The position numbers were made by a program, and so were the translations under genes. From Gigaspora rosea (lineage: Eukaryota > Glomeromycota > Glomeromycetes > Diversisporales > Gigasporaceae), in assembly GCA_003550325.1 (NCBI GenBank), contig QKWP01000073.1:256233-320232 (forward strand): a stretch of 64,000 nt of DNA, given 5' to 3'. The notes beneath the pieces were generated by a model, which was not told the DNA's origin, did not search any database, and saw only the letters and a list, made by a program, of their open reading frames with translations. Below are positions 55,187 to 64,000 of this stretch, in pieces; the first letter of the stretch is position 1; every line of letters begins with the position of its first letter.

Positions 55187-56362
55187 ATGTCGCAAGGCGA
55201 TTTCAATAGCTTTGTTGAGCAGTTTATACGAAATCAAGATAATATCAATGCACAAATCGTACGTATTTTGCAAGGACAGCAGAAAAAGGAAAAAGATGTA
55301 CTGGAGGAACTACCAGCTATACAGGAGTCTCCACAAACAAAAGGATTGTCGGTCTAGTTACCTATGTTTGGTGGGAAAGAAAGTGAAAATGTCGTAATTT
55401 GGTTACTCCAAGTTAAGTTATTATATAAAGCCCGAAAAATCGAAGGAGAAGAATGTCTTTAATACATTATAGCTGGCTTAAAAGATGCTACGTTACAGTA
55501 GTTTTTGAATAGAGTTCAGACCCACGAAACGAAGCAGCCTTTTGAAAGGTGGAATGACTTTGCGAAGGAAATGAAAGAGGCGTTTGAACTAGAGATTAAG
55601 CCCGGATAAGGCTTACCCGGGTAACCCGTATAAGCATCCCTTAACCGGGTCATAGATATGCCAACCGGATAACCCAGATAGAAATATATATCGTGTGAGA
55701 ATCGTGGACGGATATCATAAGAAATTTATGTTTCGCAAATTATTCTAATATACCACTTATTAATCTCCCTAAAAATACTTTACGGGTTAGCAATGAGGCA
55801 TAGTTGCTGCTACAAAGTAGTTAGTCGAAAGTTGAAAATTTATTATTATTTTTTTTTTTTAGAAAATATAGTTCTCTAGTTTGGATGATCTGTCTTTATA
55901 TTTGCTTATGGTTTAAATGTTTATAACCACGTGAAGAGCTAATTCTTATATAATCATAAACGGGTTAAACGGGTTAACCGGGTCAACCGGATCATTTGAG
56001 ATTAACCGGGTCGTTACCCGGGTAAGAGTTTAATAAACGGACGGGTAACCTGGAATTAAATTTTATACCGGGTCTAATCTCTAGTTTCAACTTCCACAAC
56101 ACCAACAGTATTTACGGAGGCAGTTAAGGAATATCAAGCAAACCTCGACAGTACTAGAGTATACGTCACAGTTTAGAAATATCCTTGGGCAAGTGGAAAG
56201 TATAGATGAAGCTGATAAATTTTATACTTCACGGAAGGGTTAAAGGCATCCACGAAAGCTGATGTGAACTACCAGTCCCCTGGCAATTTAGAAGATGCTA
56301 TTCGTATGGCTTCTACATACGATACTGTGATGTACGGTGCCAGTAGCGCAAAACATTAAGTT
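55187..56362 (+). pseudogene. Retrotransposon gag (N-terminal part), disrupted
   Basis: From the ATG at 55187 the frame reads like a Ty3/gypsy capsid (LPMFGGKESENVVIWLLQVK; FERWNDFAKEMKEAF). It contains three in-frame stops at 55355, 55460 and 55499; each is one C-to-T change from Gln, in a CpA context. A hAT-type MITE (55590-56083) then splits it. Downstream, LRNIKQ...YTSQFRNILGQVE and LEDAIRMASTYDTVMYG continue gag, with a frameshift near 56220 and a stop at 56357. Non-functional. Confidence 0.88.
55590..56083. mobile_element. hAT-type MITE in gag, TAGAGATTARRCCCGG family
   Basis: Ends TAGAGATTAAGCCCGG and CCGGGTCTAATCTCTA. The flanks GTTTGAAC (55582-55589) and GTTTCAAC (56084-56091) are an 8-bp duplication with one mismatch. 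The 494-bp body has ACCCGGGTAACCCG and GGGTTAACCGGGTC palindromes, GC-rich against the surroundings. Confidence 0.85.
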
Positions 56363-58007
56363 GTGGTAGACGTTAAAAGTAGTACACTGAAATCTAGTGA
56401 TGCGGATAGTAGTACTGTAATACCAATAGAACTCGATATAACCAAAACAATGAAGTCTCAAGAATCTAAAGAATTTAAGGAACGAAAGAGATTTAATCAG
56501 TATAAATATAATAATAATAATAATATTAGTACTAAAAAGAGAGACTATAAACAAAAAGGATTGTGTTTTAAGTGTGGCCAAAAAGGTCACATAGCGAAGA
56601 TGTGTTTTACCAAACCTATGTCAAAATTGGAATCTCTTACCAGTCCTAATGATGGTACTGCACAAGCTAATGCAATAGAACCAGGAATCAATGATGGAAG
56701 AAAGGAAAAGCTCTTGAGGATAAAAGGAAAAATCGGTAAACAGAAAGCCTTGATTTTAATAGATTCCGGTGCTTCAAAAGATTTTATTAACGAACAATTC
56801 GTGAAGAACCACCATTTAATAGTTAACGATAATGAAAAGGAAAGGTTGACCGTAGAATTGGCGAATGGTACACCGTGCACATCAAGTGGATACGTATCGA
56901 ACGTAATCATACAAATGAACTCTTGGCAAGAAAAAAAGCCTCAGATGGAAGTTCTTCTGTTACAAAAGTATGATGCAATACTTGGGAAACCATGGTTATA
57001 TGACCATAACCCGCGGATTAACTAGAAAAAGAATAAAGTCTTAATATGGAACAAAGGGAGTACTTATAAAATTGATGCAAACGCAGAAGGGAAACAAATA
57101 CAACTCTCTACAACAGTGGTGTTGAGACAACAGATCGTTAAAGACATTAAAAAAAAGGCAGAGTTATTCGTAATATTGTCCACCATGGAAGTAAAACCGG
57201 AAAAAGAAGAAAACTTACAAATACCAGAGTTTCTCATAAAGGTAGTTGATAAGTATCAAGACGTCTTTCCAAAGGACCTGCCGAACCAACTACCTCCACA
57301 GCGAAATGTCAACCATGCTATTACCTTAGAAAAAAATGTAACACTACTATTTGGCTCTATATATAGGCTGTCATTTCATGAACTCAGAGAATTGAAAAGA
57401 CAGCTGAAGAAAAACATCAAGAAAAGCATAATTCGCCCTACTGTATGGCGCTTCGGTGTTGTTTGTAGCAAAAAAGGACAGTTCTCTTCGTATATGCGTG
57501 GATTACAGAGCATTAAATAAAATTACAATTAAAAATCGATACCCGCTTCCCTGTATCGATGATTTATTAGATCAGCTTACTGGTGCAAAATATTTTAGTA
57601 AAATTGACCTACGTTCTGGGTATCATCAGTTACGTATAAAGGAAGATGTCGTTGTGAAAACAGCATTTTGGACATGGTATGGTCACTACGAATTTCTCGT
57701 AATTCCATTTGGATTAACAAATGCCTCAGCCTTTTTTATGCGCCTAATGAATGGTGTATTACGGGACTTCTTAGACAAATTTGTAATCGTCTACCTTGAC
57801 GATATATTAATTTATAGTAAGTCACGGGACGAACACGTGCAGCATGTGAGTCAAATACTGGAGAAGTTATGAGAGCATAAGTTATATGGGCACATGAAGA
57901 AATGTGAATTTGGTAAATCTAGCATGGAATTTCTAGGGTATATCGTATCGTCGGAGGGACTCTCAACTGATCCAAAAAAGCTCAAAGCCATAAAGACTTG
58001 GTCTGTA

Positions 58008-59303
58008 CAGTAGCCAACAAAAGTAACGCCCGATTTGCAGATCATCTCACGTGAGTAAATAAAGGGGCTATGTTTACTCCATAAATTATGCATTTTGGGG
58101 CAAATTTTTTTCATATTCTGCTTCTTTATACGTCAAAGAAATAAGCTCAAAGAACAAAATTTTTTTTTTATGAAAATGCCACGCAAACAAATGGATGATA
58201 AAGAGAAGGAAATGGACCTTGCTTATATCAGTACTATGAGTGCTGCGCAGGTTGCCCATAAGCTTGGACGTGCTCCAACAACAATTCGACGGTTCTTAGC
58301 GAAGTACCAAAGGACCAAAACAATTGAAACTTACCTTGGTCCGGACGTCCCCCGTCCTCAAGAAGCAAGAAAAAACGGCCGTAGTAAAAAAAGTATTAAA
58401 AGAAAGGCGGGTGCCGCTTCTCCAAATTGTGAAGGATCTAAAACTTAATTGCAGTGTTCAAACTGTAGCTAGGACCTTACACGACGCTGGGCTTCGTTCT
58501 CGTGTGGCTGCCTTGAAGCCTTTTTTGTCACCAGCCAATATAGAAGGGTGTAAAAAATGGTGTGATCAATACAAAGACAAGGACGTTTACTTTTGGAGGC
58601 ATGTCATTTTTTCTGATAAAATGAGTGTAGAAGTAGGTAAACAATCCTGCCAAGTTCGAGTATGGCGTTGTGCGGATAAAAGATACAAACATGAGTGTTT
58701 GCAACCGAATTTTAAGAGTAGCAGGGTCTCAGTAATGGTGTGGTCGTGTTATGTCGATACCATTAAAGGTCCCATAGTTTTTTTGATAATTACAAAGGTC
58801 CCAAGCAAAAAATTAATCAAGAAATTTATACCAATGTTCTAAACAACCACTTCGTACCATTTGTATCTGCTGCTTGTTTGTTACTCAACTCCCATCCAAT
58901 TTTTCAGCATGATAATGCCCCTGTTCATAAGGTGTCAAATTGGCTTGATTCAAAAAAAATAAATTATATGGATTGGCCTTCACGATCCCCTGACCTTAAC
59001 CCTATAGAAAACATTTGGAAGATCGTGAAGGACAAAATTCAGAACCGTGAAGACTTCCCAAGGGATAAACCTGCGCTTAAAGCGGCCCTAACAGAAGCAT
59101 GGTCGAATTTGGATACGACGGTTCTTCGTGTAGTTTCAGACTCAATGACACGAAGAACCGAGGTTATTGCAGGTGCAAAGGGTCACTCATCAATGTATTA
59201 AATTCATAATAAAAAAATTTTTTGATATATATTCGGCCAAAATTTTATTAATAAAAAATTTCTTTTTTGGGTGAAAATCGGGCGTTACTTTTGTTGGCTA
59301 CTG
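58008..59303 (+). mobile_element. Tc1-like transposon 2, in pol
   Basis: Ends CAGTAGCCAACAAAAGTAAC and its inverse, TIR at least 29 bp, with TA duplicated (58006-58007 and 59304-59305). 1296 bp. Removing it and one TA rejoins the pol frame without a shift. Confidence 0.95.
58170..59201 (+). pseudogene. Tc1-like transposase with two frameshifts
   Basis: From the ATG at 58170: helix-turn-helix region (MSAAQVAHKLGRAPTTIRRF), a frameshift near 58345, then VQTVARTLHDAGLRSR and the first catalytic Asp in IFSDKMSVE. A second frameshift falls at a T run near 58780. The rest reads FQHDNAPVH and SPDLNPIENIW. Only 31 residues separate the second Asp from the Glu, where Tc1 types usually have 34. It is clearly distinct from transposase 1 in sequence. 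Inactive as read. Confidence 0.9.
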
Positions 59304-61445
59304 TACCTAAAAATATTCATGAGCTTCGATCATTTTTAGGCTTAGTTAATTTTTATAGGAAATTTATATGTGGTAGCTCTAAGCTTGCCGCACCTTTCAC
59401 AAGTCTTCTATATAAAAATCAGCCGTATGAGTGGGGCTCAAACAGGACCAGACATTTAAAAGACTTAAAGAAGCACTTATGAGTGCTTTGGTATTAGTTA
59501 TACCCGACCCTGAGAAGCTGTTTGTGGTCATAACTGATGCATCTGATTTTGCAATTGGTGCCGTATTGAGTCAAGACCAAGAAAATGGGGAACAACCTGT
59601 GGTATATGAATCTAGAAAAATGACGGCAGCAGAAATAAATTATTCAATTTATGAGAAAGAGTTATTAGCAGTGATTCATGCACTAAAGGTGTGGAAAGTG
59701 TACTTAGAAGGACAATCGTTTACAATCATTACTAATTATGCTTCGTTAGAATTCATTAACTCCCAATCGAAGTTGTCACGACGACAAGCTAGGTGGGTGG
59801 AGACATTGCAGTCTTATAATTTTAAGATAAAATATAGACCAGGCAAAATGAATGTAGTAGCTGAGGCGCTATCCAGGAGACCTGAAGCCAATATAATAAC
59901 GACTGTTAGTAATGACCCAGAATTCTATGCTACAATTCGAGACAAAAATAAAAAGGATGAACATTTAACAAGGATAATCGATGCGCTTAATACATCTGGG
60001 GATGGTAGTACAAAACAGTTGAAATGTCTAGCTGCTCGTTATTTCTTGAAGACGATGGGTTGTTGTATCTAGTAGAAGATCTGGAAACCCCTCGTTTGTG
60101 CATAGTGCATAAATCAAAATTGAAAGTTGGAATACTATATGAACACCATGACGCTAATGGACACCCGGGAATTGACCGAATATACAGCAGTTTACAGCGG
60201 TTGTATTATTGGAAAGGAATGGGAAAAGATGTTAAGAAATATATAAATAGCTGTGAAAGCTGTCAAAGAAATAAGGCCTCAAATCAGGCGCCCACAGGAT
60301 TGTTGCAACCTTTAGAAATTCTGAATCAGCCTTGGAAGCTAATTTCGATAGATTTTATAACCCAATTGCCGCTCACTACAGAAGGCTTTGACGCCATTAT
60401 GGTAGTAGTCGACTGCTTTAGTAAAAGAGCACACTTCATTTCTACTCGGACTACCGTTACAGCACCTGAAGTAGCTAAACTGTACTTCCGCGAAGTATTT
60501 AGAAATCACGGGATGTCACGTGGCATCGTATCTGATCGAGACCCGAAATTCATAGGAAATTTTTGGAAGAAATTATTTAGGTTATTGGAAACAAAGCTAC
60601 GTATATCAACAGCTGCACATCCACAGACGGATGGACAAACAGAATGTATAAACAGAATACTGAAGGATATGCTACGTGCGTATGCCAATTATAGACAAAA
60701 TAATTGGGACCAGTTGTTGCCGACCGCAGAATTTGTATACAACATGCTCAACAGTCGTCAATGGGCTTTACACTGTTTCAATTGGATTACAATCAGTATT
60801 CTATTACCCCTAGCACTATAGCAGCAAGGGTGTTAAACAGGACAAAGGTGAAAGCAGCACATGACTTATACGAACACTAGATAGCAACAATGAATATGGC
60901 AAAGGATACGTTAATGGCGGCACAAGAAAGACAAGCAAAATATTACAATAAAGGTCGTAAAGATATAGAATTGCAAGAAGGAGAGCAAGTAATGCTTTTA
61001 ACTCGCCACCTCACACCAATGGTAGATGCAAAGCGAACCTCTAAGAAATTAATAGCTAAGTTTATTGGCCCATATACAGTTGAAAAGAAGTTATCATCTA
61101 CGGCGTACAAACTGACCTTACCTTCACACATGAGCGTACATCTGGTATTTTATGTATCATTATTAAAGCCGTATGTACCTAATGATTTTGAAGGGAGAAA
61201 GAAGGTACCACCCCCTCCAGAGTTTATTGACGGATTAAATTCAGACCCAGAATTTGAAGTTGAGGAGATTTTGGATAAACGGATGTACCATCGGAAGCCA
61301 CAATACTTGGTTAAGTGGAAAGGGTACCCCTCCATGAAGCAATCTGGGAACCGTTATCGCATTTGAACAATGCCATGGAGTTGGTAAAGAGGTATGAAGG
61401 AAATCATGTTGGGACCAGCAATAAGGATAATGATACAGGTTGTTG

Positions 61446-61463
61446 GGTTTAGGTGGGGGAGAG
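61446..61463 (+). promoter_or_regulatory. Polypurine tract
   Basis: GGTTTAGGTGGGGGAGAG directly before the 3' LTR; primes plus-strand synthesis in this class. Confidence 0.8.
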
Positions 61464-61812
61464 TGTAACAAGACAAGTGGTATTATAGAGACCAAACCGG
61501 TATGCCGATAGGGCATTGGATCTATAAAGAATAATGACAATCGATAATAAGCAAGTAGTAATTACGAATTACTAAGTACTTTGCCTATGTGTGACGATCA
61601 TCGATCGTGATCGAACATCGATATATATATAATGATGCAATACAATTATGCAGGGATTGTAAGAGACTTAGTTGCATTTCGCATAATATAAATAATATTA
61701 ATTATATAATTCGTAAAGTAATTTGTACATATATATAAAAAAGCAATTGTTAAATAAATAATATACTTCTTTCTTCTTGGCTTATAAAAAGAGATTATAC
61801 ATACCAGTTATA
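61464..61812 (+). repeat. 3' LTR
   Basis: 349 bp, TGTAACAAGACAAGT to CCAGTTATA. Carries the uninterrupted site of Tc1-like transposon 1. Right tip has drifted from GTTACA to GTTATA. Confidence 0.93.
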
Positions 61813-62248
61813 GGCTGAGTCAAAATTTGAAAATTTTTATAAAAATTTTTTATATATTTTAATGACCGGATGAGTTTTAAAAAAAATTTTAAAAAATTTT
61901 ACAAATTGTTATATATAAAATTTAAAAAAAAAGCTGGCTGGCCGGGTCTATTTAAAAAGTTTCATGTTACAAAAACCAATAAATTAAATTTGTGTGGCCT
62001 TATATAGAGATTTTCTATAGTCGTTGATGCATTTTTAAGAATATCTTAGCATCCACTGAGCCGATTTGGATGATTTAACTACTGTTAGAACTGCAAAGAC
62101 GAGCTCTACAATTTTTAATTAGTCGACAAAGATAATTAGCTTAGTATAAAAAAAGTTTTTCTTGGACAAATGCCATATTCACTATATATATGATTTACAT
62201 AGTAATTTGCGTCATGTTATACTATGATCATTTTTCAGCTGACTGGCA

Positions 62249-63381
62249 AATCACCAATTAATAAAATAAAAAAATTAATATATAAAATACAACCACCAAC
62301 AGGTTTTACTTAACCACTTACTACCCAAGGTTATCGATGGTCTGGTTTGTAAATAAAAAAATACGTATTAAATATTTTTCTAAGTGTAAACATTGTTTGA
62401 TTGAACTTGAGAGTAAGCCAAATAAAATAGGCTTCATTACATGTTCTCAAGTGTAATAGCTGGACAGTTCCTAAAAAAACTAATTATCTCAAAAAAGTTA
62501 ATAAAAATATGCCTTTTACTCATAAGTGAATCAAATTTACTTATAACCGAGACCAAAATCAAAACCAGAACTCTATTGAAACTATAGCTGAATCAAGTAT
62601 ATTACCTGTAAATCAAGTAAGTATTATAAATTGATATAGTAAGCCTATGCTTGCTACACAATTGAAAAAATTTAATTTGAAACTTTTGGATACTATTATA
62701 TATGGTAATATCTTTTTCAACTTTGTTAAAAATCTGTATTTCTACAATTTTCTTCAAGAAGCAGTTTCTAGTTAACAATTTCCTTCTCTTAATATGCTAT
62801 TTGTAGTGATGGCGCCAAAATTAATTTTTAAAAAAGGCCTATTTCGTCTTTATTAGAGAAAATTAAAATTTTTTATAAGAAAGAGCAAATAAAATTTATA
62901 TAGATATGTTTTTTATAATTTCGTCTATTCAAAAAAAGTATCAAATAATTTCGTCTTTCAAGTAAAATAGTTCAAAAACAATTTTGTCTTCAAATTTTAA
63001 TTTTATGTTTTAGAACCTAAAACAATTTCGTCCTTATGTTTAGTTATAAGAATATATCTTAACAAAAAGTTTTCAGAATATTTACAAACCAATATTAGCA
63101 AATTTTATATATAGATATATATCGATTACTAACCGGTAAGATATATATCGATACCATTACCCTGCCGATTACTATCGATAATGATAGTAATCGATAGTAA
63201 TCAATATATATTAATATTAATTGATATATATCTGATATGATATCAATTAATAATTATTATATTCATATAATCATGCTTTTTGAACATTTTACAGGTTTTT
63301 GCAAGTTTTCGCAATTTAATTATAAATTTTTCTTTATTTATTATTATTATATAATATTTTAATTTATTAAATAGGGAAAAT
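62249..63381. other. AT-rich intergenic sequence
   Basis: No gene. 62810-63040 repeats AATTTCGTCTWTT words. 63110-63250 is a cluster of ATCGATA/TATCGAT palindromes. Confidence 0.45.
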
Positions 63382-64000
63382 AAATTTGTCGCACCTGCGA
63401 CATGTCGCACCCCTGGTTCGGCCAATCAAATCGCACAATTTTATAGACAAAAAAATTTTTTTTAAAAATTAAAAATTTTACATAATAAAGTATAAAATTT
63501 ATATAAAATAGTATGCCATATAACGTAAAATTTTATTCTAAACAACTTTTTCTAAGTCATAAAGATAGAATGTCTTAGTAAAAAAAACGTTTTATAAGAA
63601 AAATCAAAAATTTCCAAAGTTAGCACATATAAAACTTTTTTTATACTAAAACAATCTACTTTTTAACTTAGAAAAAGTTGTTTAGCATAAAATTTTACAT
63701 ATAAATCTTAAACGTAAAGATAAATTTATATTAGTAAAAAAAAGTTTTATATATGCTAACATTCGAAATTTTTGATTTTTCTTATAAAACATTTTTTTTA
63801 CTAAGATAATCTATCTTTATGACTTAGAAAAAGTTGTTCAGAATGAAATTTTACGTTATATGTTTTGATATTGCTTATTTATTTTTATATTTTACTAGTA
63901 AAATTTTGAATTTTTAAAAAATAAAATTTTTTGTCTACAAAATCGTGCGATTTGATTGGTCAAATCAGGGGGTGCGACATGTCGCAGGTGCGACAAATTT
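63382..64000. mobile_element. Long inverted-repeat element at the window edge
   Basis: AAATTTGTCGCACCTGCGAC (63382) is matched exactly by the inverse ending at 64000; pairing continues through CATGTCGCACCCC and TGATTGGCC/CAATCAAAT. Inner arms (AACGTAAAATTTTATTCTAA; CTAAGTCATAAAGATAG) also pair, so nearly the whole 619 bp can fold. Any target duplication on the right is outside the window. Confidence 0.8.

Larger units (their letters stand above)
56363..61452 (+). pseudogene. Retrotransposon gag zinc knuckle and pol, decayed
   Basis: In order: CCHC zinc knuckle (CFKCGQKGHIAKMC, ~56564-56605); aspartic protease with LIDSGAS (~56755); linker; reverse transcriptase with the YLDD motif (~57797); RNase H (DASDFAIGAVLSQ ~59540, KELLAV ~59660); integrase with an HHCC zinc finger (GHPGIDRI...CESCQ), core Asp, Asp and Glu in SIDF, VSDRDPKF and TDGQTE. 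A chromodomain follows (VEEILDKR...YLVKWKGYP, ~61258-61330). Defects: stop at 57023 (TAG for a likely Trp), frameshift ~57440, stop at 57870, a Tc1-like insertion at 58008-59303, frameshifts ~59440, ~60040 and ~60760, a stop at 60879, and a 1-base shift inside the chromodomain (~61325). The usual RNase H TDH is TNY. It once encoded replication and chromatin-targeted integration. Confidence 0.92.
53400..61812 (+). mobile_element. Chromovirus-type Ty3/gypsy LTR retrotransposon with nested insertions
   Basis: Complete structure: 5' LTR (53400-55103, 349 bp without its insertion), primer-binding site, gag, protease, reverse transcriptase, RNase H, integrase with a chromodomain, purine tract and 3' LTR (61464-61812, 349 bp). 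The 5-bp target duplication is GGCTG (53395-53399 and 61813-61817). The LTRs differ at about 18 of 349 sites by eye, nearly all transitions, so insertion is not recent. Stops and frameshifts in gag and pol make it defective. Later insertions: Tc1-like 53439-54791, hAT-type MITE 55590-56083, Tc1-like 58008-59303. Confidence 0.93.
53080..62248. mobile_element. Older element with ~245-bp inverted arms, split by the LTR retrotransposon
   Basis: Left arm 53080-53326 and right arm 62000-62248 are inverse copies (CGCCAGTCAGCTGA; GTCGACTAATTAAAAATTGT; GTTAAATCATCCAAATCGGC; GACTATAGAAAATCTCTATA). The retrotransposon lies between them. Outside the retrotransposon the element keeps only ~260 bp between the arms, so it was non-autonomous. 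Confidence 0.75.

Overview
The window looks like a very A+T-rich, repeat-choked fungal nuclear genome. Four host genes stand in long stretches of AT tracts, foldback repeats and nested transposons. Three of the genes have several short GT-AG introns, and one encodes a Rho2-like GTPase with a CaaX end. The mobile elements are a chromodomain Ty3/gypsy element, Tc1-like elements, a Helitron, many short hAT-type elements and polyadenylated retroposons. This mix best fits an early-diverging fungus, perhaps an arbuscular mycorrhizal (Glomeromycotina) genome; that placement is inference. The sequence has two single N positions (5557 and 17636), so it is a draft assembly.

Layout. 1-21 kb holds no host gene. 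It is a mosaic of small inverted-repeat elements, many with readable target-site duplications, nested in one another. One ~480 bp repeat unit occurs twice, in pieces (1519-3896 and 6759-10560). Because each copy carries different insertions, one copy serves as the empty site for the other, including for a 2.9 kb element with a TTA duplication (7161-10083). A decayed LTR-retrotransposon gag/protease remnant lies at 5060-6420. 21.2-26.4 kb is a decayed Helitron (minus strand, HUH nuclease plus Pif1-type helicase) broken by four later insertions. 26.4-29.2 kb is AT-rich with a 379 bp tandem duplication.

The host gene island is 29.4-36.8 kb. It holds Mediator subunit 22 (plus strand, three exons), a mitochondrial solute carrier (minus, eight exons including 13-nt and 10-nt microexons) and the Rho2-like GTPase (minus, seven exons including a 6-nt microexon that encodes two switch I residues). 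37-48 kb returns to repeats: a ~4.8 kb inverted-repeat structure, a ~900 bp direct repeat, and a tRNA-headed retroposon. A MULE-like element with a 9-bp duplication sits just upstream of a single-exon F-box/LRR gene (48079-49392).

49.4-64 kb is again mobile DNA. A chromovirus-type LTR retrotransposon (53400-61812, LTRs 349 bp net, 5-bp duplication GGCTG) sits inside an older element with ~245 bp inverted arms. The retrotransposon was invaded by an intact Tc1-like transposon in its 5' LTR, a frameshifted Tc1-like transposon in pol, and a hAT-type MITE in gag. The last ~620 bp are a long inverted repeat that ends exactly at the window edge.

The host genes cover transcription initiation (Mediator), mitochondrial transport, Rho signalling for wall and polarity, and probably SCF-type ubiquitination. 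They show no sign of being a pathway cluster. The main novelty is the run of very small exons in two adjacent genes and the unusually legible record of at least eleven 8-bp-duplicating (hAT-type) MITE insertions.
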